From Nereocystis luetkeana (taxonomy: Eukaryota > Sar > Phaeophyceae > Laminariales > Laminariaceae), in assembly GCA_031213475.1 (NCBI GenBank), contig JARUPZ010000017.1, forward strand, positions 5,617,548-5,681,547: a DNA stretch of 64,000 nucleotides, given 5' to 3'. Position numbers and translations under genes: made by a program. Every line of letters begins with the position of its first letter. The first letter of the stretch is position 1. Positions 33,175 through 45,300 of the stretch are shown here, piece after piece. The notes beneath the pieces are model-generated. The model ran no database searches. It saw nothing but the letters and a program-made list of their open reading frames with translations, and had not been told where the DNA came from.

Positions 33175-34112
33175 CCAAGCATCACCGAGTGTATACTGAA
33201 GGAGTCGTGTCGCGTGGTTGGACGAAGAACCTGCTCTGCTCGTTTCGTATCTTGTCTGACGCCAAGAGGCTGGGCATAGTTGACGAACGCAGGGCGGAGA
33301 CGGCAGTCAGGGTAGCAAGGTACCAGGCGGATTAGCAGGGAGAACCGGGCCATACTACTTGTACCAGAAACTGCCGCCGCCACCTGGAGAATGATTTGAG
33401 CTTTGGTCTGAGTTTTATTTTTTCCTTGGTTCTTTGTCTTAGTTAGGCTCATTCTTATCGGAGAGCGTTTTTTTCAAAAATTCCAAAGTTTGGAAAAAAA
33501 TGGAGATATGTATCGATATACGGAGGCGTTCTGTCACTATTCGTGAAATTCTCCATAAGCAAAAATACTACCAGGTAAGTTCGCTAACATTCCAAAATTT
33601 GGAAAACGAACACAGAAAAATATGGAAGATTGAAAAATTGCGCGAAAAAAATGTCGAAAACTTGGGAAAAAAGCTCTCCGATAAGAATGACCCTTACTCT
33701 GTTTTCAAGAAAAAAGGGTGTTTTGCTATTTTTTTCCTTTTTTTCCAGCTCGTTCTTTTTCAAATGTTGGCCACCTCGCCTGAGAGGGGGGGCACGACAG
33801 ATTGTTTCTTCTAGTCTTTGCTTTCATTTTTTTTTTTCTCTTTCGATTTGTCTTTGTTTTTGTTTTCTCTTTGGTTGTTTCCTGTGGTTTCTCTTTTTTG
33901 TAGAATGTGTTTGTCGTGCCTGTAGTATCTATTATCAATAATAATAGTGTTAGGGCATGCGTTGCCCACTGCGGTGCTTACTGTATCTCTGTGGCCTAGC
34001 TTTATGACCACATAACTTGTATCTCTTCTAGGATTGAAGAATAGGCACGGACACTGGTTGTGCTGGATGTCGACGGGTAAAAAGAACGTTTTAATGTGAA
34101 GAACACACACAC
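33175..34112 (+). repeat. LINE-A copy A9: 3' UTR, with nested MITE
   Basis: It is collinear with A3 and A7 from the 'gaaggagtcgtgtcgcgtgg' point to 'ttttaatgtgaagaacacac' and a short AC tail at about 34110. It is interrupted at 33446-33693 by a TTA-flanked MITE. Non-coding. Confidence 0.75.
33446..33693. mobile_element. TTA-flanked MITE inside LINE-A (PIF/Harbinger-like)
   Basis: The left end 'ggctcattcttatcggagag' and the reverse complement of the right end, 'gggtcattcttatcggagag', agree at 18 of 20 bases. TTA lies immediately outside both ends (33443-33445 and 33694-33696). A 3-bp TTA/TAA duplication is characteristic of PIF/Harbinger elements. The interior is AT-rich and carries TACCAGGTA at 33569-33577. 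Other LINE-A copies read across the site ('tttgtcttactctgttt'). Confidence 0.8.
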
Positions 34113-34439
34113 ATACTCGTAAATTGTGACTTTTTCTTTGGTAAAAAATGATACCTGGTAAGTGGAAAGCGCGAAAGCGTGAGTTGGCTACATTCGATGA
34201 AAATCGACGAGCAGCAAGAATTCCGAACCCTATGGGCGATGAAAAATGAAGGCACGGCTGTACCCTGGGGAAGATAGCACGACACACGTGACCACGGCTT
34301 ATCCAGAAGAAGACCGTTGAGAGTATAAAAGCTCCTCCCTGGTACCAAAAGGTGGAGAGGGAAGGGAACTGATTGATATCAATATGAAATATGAAGTACG
34401 ATAGATTTTATAATTTTTGAAATACCAGGTACGTACGTC

Positions 34440-34512
34440 AGAAAAATTGGAAAACGCGTGAACGGTTCACGCAGCTTGGTATCGACTGATCTGCCGATCG
34501 GTCAGACGTGCT
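34440..34512 (+). repeat. Element D right-end fragment
   Basis: 'ggaaaacgcgtgaacggttc' and 'acgcagcttggtatcgactg' match the right-end block at 38515 and 38697, with a short internal deletion. Confidence 0.5.
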
Positions 34513-34806
34513 TTTGTGTTCCAGCTATACCTGGTATAAATAAATAAAACTATAAATTCGTTTTCTCTGGTCGGCCGCCGTGGGGGCGTTTCGGTGGCCT
34601 TTCGCAAGAATGTCAGCCCTGATTCGCGAGAGCTTTGTACTATTCGCGAGTGGAGGGACTTTTCGGGAACAGATTCAGCAGGACTGCCGTTGATCTCAGC
34701 TGCTTTGGCCCGAAGAGACCGGCTATAAGACGGCATACATACGATAGTAGTAGACCGATTATTTTTCTATTTTGTTCCGGAATAGTTTCAACAGGACTAC
34801 GGGTCA

Positions 34807-35236
34807 TTGGATGATTTGCGTGCGTGGGCGCATGTAGCGTGGACAGCATACGACGCGCGTCACGCTGGTGCTGCCTCTTCGTATACCGCTTGGCCAGTTG
34901 GCCTCCTGCTGGCGTTGCTCCTGATCGTGCCGCTCCTGCTCGTGCCGCTCGTGCTCGTGCCGCTCCTTCTGGTGCCGCTCCTGCTGGTGCTGCTTTTGCT
35001 TTCGCTGCTTCTGTTGGTACCGGGTGCTCCTCCCACTGGTGCTGCTCCTGCCTGGTAGATGGCATCGCCTGCTCCTGGTGGTGCTGCTTCTACAGAGTGG
35101 TCTGCACTTTTTCCTGCTGCCGATATTAAAGGTGCTGCCTTCAATACACCTCTGCCTCGCCCTCTTCTGGCGGATCTTGCAAGCCCATTTCGAACAGAAC
35201 CCCCCTGTCCAAGTCAGTGCTCAATCCCACTGTAAA
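34807..35236 (+). CDS. Possible coding region of unrecognised gene, Ala/Pro-rich start
   Basis: The plus strand is CTG-rich and open in several frames at 34807-35129, so the first part may be simple low-complexity sequence. One frame has ATG at 35059 and runs 58 codons (through a segment reading GGAASTEWSALFPAADIKG) to a stop at about 35236. It shares this frame with the preceding 34807-35058 ORF across a TAG. It precedes a cysteine-containing exon-like segment at 35279-35423. I recognise no domain. The call is weak and rests on natural-looking composition only. Confidence 0.25.
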
Positions 35237-35278
35237 GTAGTGCAACCGCTGCATCTCCCAGCTATATGATGGGGACAG

Positions 35279-35423
35279 ATCTTTGGAGGCAAGGTCGATT
35301 TTGCGACCTGCGACCACGACACCTGCCCCGGCAGCGGAATAATCTTGAAGTGGCCCAAAGACTGTGAATTGTGCGCCAGGCCTATCGACGTCCGCACCGT
35401 GTCCTTCACGCTCGATACAGGAG
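35279..35423 (+). CDS. Exon-like segment, Cys-rich, unrecognised gene
   Basis: After an AG acceptor (35277-35278) the frame reads GGKVDFATCDHDTCPGSGII and WPKDCELCARPIDV, up to a good GT donor (gag|gtaggt at 35424). Third positions are mostly G or C, as in the hAT exons and unlike surrounding sequence. The cysteines form C-x4-C and C-x2-C pairs. The block KDCELC followed by I four residues later resembles KDCVYC...I in the segment at 37263, so the two may be exons of one gene or duplicated exons. Function unknown. Confidence 0.35.
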
Positions 35424-35509
35424 GTAGGTGGCGGTGAGTTGTGTTCTGTGCTTCTCTGTTGCTGTTCTTGTTGGTGTTGTTGTTTGCTACCTATTTATAC
35501 CGCCGCGGC

Positions 35510-35518
35510 TGCTGCTGC

Positions 35519-35556
<38 letters not shown>

Positions 35557-35560
35557 GTTG
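35510..35560 (+). repeat. (CTG)n/(GTT)n tract
   Basis: About 4 CTG units are followed by 11-12 TTG units. It is simple sequence inside a wider CTG-rich region (34860-36300). Confidence 0.8.
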
Positions 35561-36389
35561 ACCTTTAGCACTAAATCCAAGACAAAAAACGTACCTGGTA
35601 CTAATAATGCCATTTGCTTATGCGCTACTGCGCCTACTGCCATTTGCTTTTGTGCTGCTGCTGCCGCTGCTACTACTGCCGTTGTTGTTTACAGCCTGCG
35701 TTCGTTTCCCCAACAGTGTCTACCGCCGCTGCTGCTGTTGTTTATGCTGCTGCTTCTTTTCCTGCTGCTGTAACCCCGCGCGCCTATCGTCCCTGATGCT
35801 GATTTTACTGTGTACGCAGGCGTCGTTCGCGTTGTTGCTGTTGTACGCAGCTTTGAGTCGGTGTCTGCCGCCGCTGCTGCTGCAGCCGTTGTCTGGGTTG
35901 TTGCTGTTCCCGCAAGTTGTCGACTGTCAGCACTAAATTCAAGACGCAAATACATACCAGCTCCTACAGTAATTTCGAGTTTTGTCTTGCACACTACAGC
36001 AGTACGTATAACAAAAAAAATGGCCATTTTTTTTCTCTTGATACGAGCTCACACCGAGACAGGGGTATAGTACGCGTACTGCCATTTGTATATGCGCTGC
36101 TGCTGCCGATGTTTTTGGTTTGCACACTATAACCAACTTTATTTTCCGAACAGTTGCCGTTGTTGTTTGCAGCCTGCGTTTCTTTCCACTCCGAGACAGT
36201 TGTCTACCGCCGCTTCTGCTGTTGTTGACACGATAACAGACAGGCGTTGAGTACACTAACACGTTTCCATGTTTTATGCTGCTGCCGACTCTGCCGTCGC
36301 CGTTTCTGCCGCGAAAAAAGACGTAAGGGTTTGCCAACATCATTCATCGCATCTCATTCCTATTTACCTTTATTTAGGCCGTTTCCTAT

Positions 36390-37012
36390 GTGGTTCGAGT
36401 TTTGAGCTTAGCTTCAGATTTTGGCCCGATCGCCTTTTTTTCAGATGTGAAGTTGGCAAATCGAAACAGCCTTCCTATGCGGAAAAATCAGATTTGTTGT
36501 GTGTGTAGAGATTTGAGCAAACGCCGAGACCAACTAACTGCTGTTTTATTGGTGGTTTGGCGCCGCGAAGAGACCCGCTGGGTGCGCTGCACTGTGCGTA
36601 GGACCCAAGCGTCCGAGCAAAGGCTGACCATCTCTGGTCTGGCGGCGAAGAGACGTGGCGAGTGTGCTAGAGCCACCTGTCTTGGTATTTTGGGTTCCAT
36701 GTTTTGACTGACTGCTGCTGCTGCTGTACAGCAGTGTACGTACAAATACTCGTACGTATCCACGGAGAGGTGCGTGCCGAGTTCGCTTCTCTTGGTCTCT
36801 AGGCAGGAGCCCGCGCCAGGCTACTGACGTCTGGCCACGAAGGGTCGCGACACCCGAGCGTCGGGCGCGAAGCGACGCCGCCATACAGCTGTGTAACCTT
36901 CCAACTCGTCGATCGTTCTGCTGCTGTTTGCTGTCATGGATAACATCTTAAATTCAGAGAGCATCCCACTTTTCGGTTTGAAAATCTGATGACCCAGGTT
37001 GTCGGATTTTGG
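36390..37012 (+). repeat. ~620-bp dispersed repeat, copy IR-A
   Basis: The sequence recurs inverted at about 40600-41262 (IR-B), and its second half recurs direct at about 41270-41645 (IR-C). Shared blocks include 'aatcgaaacagccttcctat', 'ggcgccgcgaagagac', 'tctggtctggcggcgaagag', 'tactcgtacgtatccacgga' and 'acagctgtgtaaccttccaa'. Copies differ by perhaps 10-20%. IR-A and IR-B enclose the 5' part of the hAT gene. No ORF within it is recognisable. Confidence 0.8.
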
Positions 37013-37262
37013 CACGCCAACGCGTATTTTCGAAACTGTTTTTCAAGGTGTTTTTGCGAAAATCAGTTATAACTGATCCGTTTAAGCCAAAATCAGGTGT
37101 ATGCTAAAACCAAGTAAAAAACGCGCGCCACGAGCGGTGCCTTTTTCAAAGTCTTCGTCAGCTAAACTCATACCAAGTAAAATGTTTGTATTCAACACGT
37201 CTTACATGTCTCCTTTGTGCTGTCGGTTTGTTGTGTATAATCTATGTTTGCACGTCCGTAAG

Positions 37263-37440
37263 GATTGTGTCTACTGCAAAGGAACTATCAAGGACAACGG
37301 CATCTCGGTCGACCTGTGCAAGCCGGCCCTGCACTTCTCGGGCTCCAAGCACTCCAGGAAGCTCTTCATCGCCCACGACGAGCAAGTTCAGAGCGAACGC
37401 CACGCGAAGTTCGGCGAATGGGCTCGGGTGGAACTAAAGA
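37263..37440 (+). CDS. Exon-like segment, unrecognised gene
   Basis: Following an AG at 37261-37262, the frame reads DCVYCKGTIKDNGISVDLC, ALHFSGSKHSRKLFIAHDEQ and ERHAKFGEWARVELKK. Strong G/C preference at third positions contrasts with the flanks and matches the hAT exons. It contains CX2C and a later Cys-His. The 3' border is unclear; several GT dinucleotides follow 37427. It shares the KDCxxC...I block with 35279-35423. Whether it is a host gene or part of another transposon cannot be told. Confidence 0.4.
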
Positions 37441-37576
37441 AAAGCACAGCCAAGCGGGAAGGCTGTGTCGGTCGATCTCCTCGGTTCGGGCTCGGAATAG
37501 ATCTTCGTACTTTAAGAGTCTGTTCTCGTATCTATCATGATCTTCCGGTACAGCACCATACACAGTTGATCTGACT

Positions 37577-38320
37577 TTGGTCTGCACCTGGGGTCCGAAT
37601 ATCGAGGTGTTCGCGGGCGTTTCGCTGCAGCGTACGCCTGCGTCTATAATATTTCAATACTTTCTGCAAACATCCGTTGTGCGTGTACTTGCAAGTCTGT
37701 CAGCGGGTACTTTGAGTTCAAGCGTGGGGAGCGGACTGGTTGATGTTTTTTCGGTGGGGATTTCTTCACCTAAGTAGAGTGTCAGCTTTCGCATCGCCTC
37801 CATCACGCTTGGGCCTTGGCGAGTTCCAAGGTCTAACTGACTTTTTTGCATCCTCTTTGGGTGCCGCGGACAACGAAAGGTCCTGTTTTTTTCAATCTAC
37901 CTTGGGTGTTTGCCAGGGTGCTGACTCCGTTGTATTAGCGACATTCGCGTTTGCCAGGGAATTTTTGCTACAACAACTGCATACTCCCGTCGCTTCGACT
38001 TCTTTGCGTTTGACGCCGGCCCCGGGCCCACTGCTACGCTTCGTTGAAGACATTTTTTCTCGAGGAATTCCTGTCGTAGTTGGTGTGCGTCCGCCAAAGG
38101 TTTCGTTCGTTGTCGAACCGTTAGGTGTCGCAGGACATGTATGTGTCGACTGGCGCTGGGATTCGTTGAGCAAGTGCTTACTGTCGAATTTGCATATCAC
38201 GCTCATGTCGCCTTCATATCTCAAAACAGCTCTTATACATAATTACTACCTGCTTTTTCGGTCATTAGAACTGCTCTCTTGCGTCACCCTCGTCTGTATG
38301 TTCCACTAGTATTTTCCTTA
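37577..38320. other. Overlapping ORFs on both strands, unresolved
   Basis: The plus strand has a 189-codon ORF (37740-38309); the minus strand has 110-codon (37892-38224) and 65-codon (37654-37851) ORFs with natural-looking composition. No domain is recognised, and no splice model or homologous copy in the window decides between strands. Confidence 0.3.
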
Positions 38321-38514
38321 TATATACTAATTCATACTTGGCTGTTAACAGGTGTACATTTGAGCTATTATTGCCCCAACTGCAGTACATACAACTGCAA
38401 TTAATTGGTGGAATAGGGCAAACCAACCCACCAAGTACGTATGTCTTCTTACACGCGTCGCCCATGCCACTCCGAAGGGAAAACTTGTACCTGGTAAATA
38501 TTTGGCCAGCAGTC

Positions 38515-38820
38515 AATCGCTAGGGAAGTAATGGAAAACGCGCGAACGGTTCACGCAGCTTGCAAAGTTGAGTATCGATCGATTTGGCGATCGGTTGAAC
38601 TCACAGCTGACGTACTCCTTTCGTTTTTTTTTTTTTTAACACATTTAATGGTACAAGTATTATCGTCTCGTTGACCCTGGTAGCATCCAGGGGAGTTACC
38701 GGCCAGTAATCAATTGCTAGGGAAATAATGGAAAACACGCGATCGGTTCAGGCAGCTTGCAAAGTTGAGTATCGATCGATCTGCCGATCGGTTGAACTCA
38801 CAGCTGACGTACTCTTTTAG
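38515..38820 (+). repeat. Two near-tandem copies of the element D right-end block
   Basis: Units at 38515-38630 and 38697-38820 both read 'ggaaaac(g/a)cgcgaNcggttca', 'gcagcttgcaaagttgagta', 'tcgatcgat(t)Nggcgatcgg' and 'tgaactcacagctgacgtac'. They lie about 180 bp apart. The central 'cgatcgatctgccgatcg' is near-palindromic. Confidence 0.7.
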
Positions 38821-38848
38821 TTTTTAAATAAAAGCGCATCAAGAAAAA

Positions 38849-38863
38849 TACCGGTACCTGGTA
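38849..38863. repeat. Tandem TA-CCGG-TA-CCTGG-TA
   Basis: A 4-bp CCGG unit and a 5-bp CCTGG unit share a TA. It is another of the tandem TA-anchored loci. Confidence 0.55.
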
Positions 38864-39357
38864 GTACTTTTAGAGTGGTATGCAGAAGCAGTACAGCAGC
38901 ACAGTTGTACATATTCATACAGCAGTACAACAGCAGCAGTAGCCAGTATGCTGCTGGTACGCGCAATTCAGCAGCGAGCAGTAAAAGTTTGTGTTTTTCT
39001 AACCACCTGACTCGACGACGAAAGTTTCTGGATGCACGACTTGGCAATACGCTCCAACAATCGCACTCACGGCCCAGAATATCGTACTGTAACTCTTCCA
39101 CCATCTGGGTATGCGCCTAGTCGCATGCGGGCGTCAGCCTGCCACGGCGAGGCCTGCCGGTTGTACGTCGTACCTGGCATGTCATGTACGAGCATCACGT
39201 ACCTGGCACAAATTTTGTCGGTGACAGTCCCAGTACTTTTTTTATATTTTCGGTTACATGTTTCTGTTCAAGTGTTTTACAGGCATGCCTACATATCTGT
39301 GATAAACCCCGGAAGAGGCCGCAGCTGGTATGTTCTCGAGACACATCACGTCTCTCC

Positions 39358-42300
39358 ATGAATGGAGCCGGCTCACGCGGCCTAGGTTCGTCGATCCCTC
39401 GGTGTTCTTCGTACCTGCGCAATGCAATGCAGGCTTCTGCTTCTGCTGCCGCTAGTGCTGCGGCTGCTGCCACTGGCGGTGCTGACGTCCTGGATGGTGC
39501 TGGTGCTGGTTTTGCTGGCGATGCTGCTGGCGCTCGTGCTGGTTACGCTGGTGCTGGTCCTGCTGCTCGTCGAGCTGTTGGTCCTGTTGCTGCATCTTTC
39601 TCCACGGAGGAGGAGGAGAAGGAGACGGATAATTTCGACCCCGATACTAACCCGATGGCTGTCGAGAAACCGGCAGCGGAGCAGTCCGCAGGCACTGACA
39701 CTCTGAGGTGGCAGAACCCGACAAAGAATAAAAAGTCGGGCGTATGGCAATTCTTTCTCCAGGGCGCGACGCCGTCCAACAGGCTCCAGGCGAAGTGCAA
39801 GCTGGATGGATGCCAAAAACCGGTAGTGAAGGCCCAGTCCACGAGCAACTTGACGCAGCACATGCACGCCCATCACAGGGAGTTTCCTCCGTACTTGGAG
39901 CTCAAAGGGCAGGACGCGACGACGGCAACGCCAGCAGCGCCAGCGGTCGCAAAATCTCCAGCCCGCGTACGAGGACCCGCGAAATCCCCGGGTCGTGCAG
40001 GCGGCGTCACGAGCTTCATGAAGAGAAACGACACTGCTGGTGCACGGGTACATGCGCGGCTTATCCTGGGCTTTATCGTTGGGGCATACGAGAGCCTTGA
40101 TGTTGTCGAAGAGGAGCAGTACAGAGTAATGATGCGTGGATTCACCAACAAGCCAAACTTGAAGATCCCGTGCCGCAAGACCATAGAAAACCTTCTGTGC
40201 AACACTGCGATGGAAGCAAAGGAGAAGTTGAAGGGCATGGTGGCTGGCGAGATGGTGAGCTTATCCTGCGAGTGCTGGACGTCGGGCGGCGGGATGCCAA
40301 TGATGAGTGTCACCGGGCACTGGGTCAACAAGGCTTGGGTCCTCAAAAATGCATGCCTATCCGTGCGTGAGCTTGCAAAACCCCAAAATGGCGTAAGGTG
40401 AGATAGCCGCGTTTTTGTTCGTATGATATTTATGCAACACTGGCACTGCTGTAGAGATATTTCCAAAATTTAAATAAACACAAGCTGTGAGGCTGTTTCC
40501 TATGCAGTTCGATTTCGAGCTTCAGATTTGCGTTCTTTGACCTTCAAAATGTATTCCCCTGCTTACGCTGCCCGAATATCCAAAATCCTATAGTTTTTTT
40601 TTTGAGAATCCGATGACCCAAAAAGTCGGATTTGGGCCCATAATCCGACGATTTGGTTTACAAGATTTTCGAATCGAAAAATGGCATGCTCTCTGAGTGC
40701 AAGATGTTATCCACGATAGCAAACGGCAGCAGAACGATAGATGAGTTTGGTGGTGACAGCTGTAGAGTGACGTTGCTTCGCGCCCGACCCGCGATCGGCG
40801 GGTGGAGCGTCTCTCTGTGGCCAAACTACAGTCGGCCGTCGCGGGCTCGGGCCTAGAGACCAAGAGAAGCGCACTCGGCGCGCACCTCTCCGTGGATACG
40901 TACTCGTAGACTATACTGCTGTACAGCAGCAGCCACAACAACAGTCAGTCACATTGTGAAAAACTACTGTAAATACCATGATAGGTTGACTCTACCGTAT
41001 CGCACTCGCCGCGTCTCTTCGCCGCCAGACCAGTGGTAGGCAGCGTGAGCTCGATTGCTTGCGTCCTACGCGCAGTGCAACGCGCCCAGCGCGTCTCTTC
41101 GCGGCGCCAGAGCACAGCAGCATCTGTTGGTCTCGGTGTTTGCTCGAATATCTGCAAGTACACTAAATCTGATTTTTCGGCATAGGAAGACTGTTTCGAT
41201 TTGCGAGCTCGCAGCTGAAAACGCGATCGGGCCAAAACCTCAAGCTAAAAATCTGAATCGTAGTTCACAATGTAACTGACTGCTGCTGATGCTGTTGTGC
41301 GAGTCTACGAGTACGTATCCACGCAAAGGTGCGTGTCGAGTTCGCTTCTCTTAGTCTCTGGGCCCACTACGCGCCAGCCGACTGTATGGCCACGGAGAGA
41401 CGCGCCTTCGACCGCGCGCCGGGCGCGTAAGAACGTCGCTATACAGCTGTGTCACCATCCAACTCATCGACCGTTTTCTTGCTGCTGAGTGCTGTCTGTC
41501 GTGGATGGCGTCTTGATTTTAGAAACAACGTCATTTTTCATGTTGTTTTCTGATGACCCAAGTTTTCTGATTTTGGGCCAAAATCTGACGACTCGGGCGT
41601 TCGGATTCTCAAATTGAAAAACAAAAAGTCAGATTTTCCATTTGCGGACTAGACTCGAAAACGCTGCGGGTACCCCAGTACTCGCAGTATCGAAACCTTT
41701 AAACCGTTATATACTTATAAACCAATACTCGAAGTGATAAATCCCGTACCTGGTACTCACTTCGACTTATGTGGACAGCAGTATCCATGGTATTCATTGT
41801 GTAGACACTACTGTCGGTACCTCCACGATCGACCTCCATATATAGTGTAGTGCTGTTACTGCCGAGTGCTGTTTGGACCTATGGTGTTCTATTAAACAAT
41901 GCCGCTTAAACAATAGTTTAACAGCGTCGTTGACGGTACAATAATAGGATCTGCTGGCCAGTGTACTATCTTGTGCACGTGCTCCGACGAAGTACCTCGG
42001 AGTAAAGTAAATATGTTCGAGACATGATACTGTAGGCACTCCGTGTGCTCGCAGCCTTCAGGGTTGATACACTGTCCGATCCTGCTGTGAGTCCTTGCTG
42101 TATCTTTAGGTTCAGTACTGCGGATAGTTCTGGATTCGCAATATGTCGGCACTCGATACTGTGCACACTTCTTTTTGCTTCAAGTATTTCAGGATTCTTC
42201 CCTGCGGGTACTGCAGGTACTGGCAGTACCTTGTCCGTTGATACTGGTTGCACTGCAAATACAAGCAGTACCGAAGTACTCTCAATTTGCGCAGCATATT

Positions 42301-45300
42301 CAAGACAATCTGTGTACCGTTTCGATAATGCCATTCCCCTGTTTTTGCAGAAAACATCCGCAGAATTTTCGACGAGGGGGAGTTGAAGCACATTACTTTC
42401 GGGGGGGGAGCGACTGGAATACTTGAAGTACTGGCAGTATTTCGGGAGGAGATCTTGCTCATACTCGAAGTATTGCTGAGTTTAATTGTATGGATACTCT
42501 TGAGTGCTACAAGTATTTCGGATGTTTATACTGCGGGTACTCCTTGTGCCCGGGGCTCTATACTGGTCATGCTCGCAAGTACATAACTACTGCACTGATG
42601 TCAAGAATACCATGTTTTGACACCAGTGTCAGAAATCGCCTTACCGTATTTCTTCTGTCGTACACGATACATGTGCGTGTACTGTGTATGTCCTTGCCCC
42701 TCTCCCCCTTGCATACGACACAAGAAGCTTCGCCGAGGCGCTGAATGGGGTGCTGATGGAGTACGGCATTTGCCAGGAGGATGTGACGGCTGTGACGACG
42801 GACACGTTGGCCAAACAAAAGACCGCCGTACTGGACCACACCGGCATGGAGTGGCTGCCGTGCATCTCCAGTGCCATGGAGCTGGTGATGGATATTCTTA
42901 TTAAGCACTTCGCGGAGGTGCGTGGTTTAGTTGTTGGTAGGGTCGTTTCGACTAACGGAAGAACCTCGCTACTGTCTTATGATACTGTGGGTCAATAGAC
43001 AGTTTTATGCTATTACGGGGGACCATAGTTAAGAGGACCTAGGTGTACACAAAAACCTATATATTTGCCTTTTTTCACAATGTTTGGTCCTATTTACGAT
43101 GTTCCCCCTTAATCGTTCACATTTTTGCCGTGCTACCGTAGAAGGGGTTGCCATTTTTCAGCAATCTTTTCAGATTTTCAATCGCATGCGCACTATACAA
43201 TTTGCGTCGCTAGGTAACTAGCTACAAAATCGAGATTGGGTGTGGGGGTCAAAGTGCATCGTTTTATGAACAGGCGCCAGTGGCGCGGGAAATAGAGCTC
43301 TTCAAAAGCGATGACCCCCAAAATATGTACGTTAGATGTTGCCCCTACAGCAGCACTCCTATTACCGGGGACCATTCTAAATAGCACCAAATATTGTTAG
43401 TAAAAACAGGTAAATATACGTTTTTTTGTATGTACCGTAGGTCATATTTACTAAGGTTCCCCGTAATAGGTGCTGCAGTGACCACTTACTGCCTGAGTCC
43501 TGTCTCGCGCATTGGACGCCGCGACCTCTAGCGCGCCGTACCCGTGTAATCATGGCTCTGTTTCCACCCCCTTACACCGGTGCTACTTTTTGTTCGACCC
43601 TGTGCGATCTCGTGTAAAGGTCCTGGACAAGGTGAACACGATCGTCACTCTAACCCATCGTTCTCAACCGGCGCTGGAGAAGTTTCGTGAAGCTCAGAAG
43701 TCCGGCGGCCTGAATGGGGCCACGCTGCCCGTGTCTTGCCCTGCCCGGTGGTGGTCAGCCATCGCAATGTTGCAGGCGTTTGTCAAGAACCGCACCGCCG
43801 TCAAGCTTCTCTGTGTCTGGGCACGAGACAACGAGGAGAAGCTGCCCACTCTCACGGGATACGAGTGGATGGTGAACATGTTTCAAAAGTAATTTTGCCC
43901 GGGTTCGATATCGTGTTCGTATTTTGTGCAGAATTTTCGAGCGTGTGCCTATTGAATGTATGGCGCATGGTACATTAACAATATGCTGCAACGTGGTGCG
44001 GGTTGTTGCACTCGTGTCGTTTCCTGGTCTCCAAAAACCTACTGTCTGTCGTGGATTGGTAGAACGTTTTCGTATAGGAACCGTGTCACCGGCTTTCGAT
44101 TTCGCCACACAGTAAACCAAGCGTGATGGGGTGAAACCGCGATCCCCGCAAGTACCCAAAATAGCACCGAGCGGCCAGGGTATATGAGTGAAAAAAACAC
44201 AATCTTGAGCGTTTCTCGCTCGGGCTTCCGCGCCGGCGTCTCCGGTGGTTCCGTTCTTCCATGTTTCCTCGCCAAACAAAACAGTTATTATGAGCGAAAC
44301 TGGTCTTCATTTGGACATAGCCGCCTAATATGTAGCGTTAGGGTTAGGGTTGTTTACCTGGGCGAAGTCGGTGTTCTTGAGGAACTTCAAGGCCGAAGAC
44401 CCGTGCCACCCTGCAGAAAGGAGTACTATTCCGCGTACCAACACATGGTTGCCGATGGTTGCAGGTATCGGCCAAGGCGAGTTTCTGGCGAGATCTACCC
44501 GATATTTTCATGGAAGAATACGAGCCCTACTGTACCCGATTTTCTACCCTTCGGTGCAGCTGCTGGCAGATATTCTTGTGATCGCCAGCCAGTGGAGGCA
44601 ATACCAGACGCGGCTAGAGGGCGAAAAATACTTGACTGTCAGCACTCTCGACATCATCGTCGACGGAGGCTTTTCGGTTTTATCGGAGGCCAGCACCAAC
44701 CCCGCCCTGTGCAAGGAGGTACGCATTGCCTTTCGCATCTTGTTGTTGGGCGTGTTTGGTGTGTCGTGTGGACCGTGCTTCCCTCGTACGTTGCCTTGTA
44801 AGGTCTGGTTTGTCGAATAAGTGGTGCTTCTCTGTTACGTTTTATCTGTTGTAGAAACCCGTTTGGTTCGTAGGTTGACTAGAGGCATATATGCAATCGT
44901 CGTTGAAAGATGCTTGTCTCTATTGCCGGAACCCGGGTCAAACCTCTCGCTGTGCCAGCGTGGACTGCTTTGCCTTTTGTCCCGTGGACTGGACTTTCCT
45001 GCTTGCCTTCCTGCGATATTTTGGAGGTTTTTGGAAGATTTGTGATTGCTTGTTGACAACGTGCACACATACTGTCGTGGTCGAGAGAGGCGTTTCGGTC
45101 TTGTCGGAGATCAGTACCAACCCCCATGCTATGCGGAGGGATCCTCGGCATTTGTTCGTGCTTGGTCAGTCGCGTGGCCCACGGTTTGCTTGTACGCTGA
45201 CTGTCCTGGTATTTTGTTTGTCGTGCTACCCTCGATTCGCTGGTGCGGTGTCTTCTGTCGTCGTGTTTGGTTCCGTCTCCTGGGCCTTGCTTGCCTGTAA

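Noticed and set aside
34807-35058. Membrane protein with a Leu/Val-rich segment
   Set aside because: The Leu/Val run is one frame of CTG/GTG-rich simple sequence; an adjacent frame gives equally long Ala-rich peptide. No evidence picks the hydrophobic frame.
44336-44352. Telomere or chromosome-end evidence
   Set aside because: Only two and a half TTAGGG units inside an intron; this can arise by chance.
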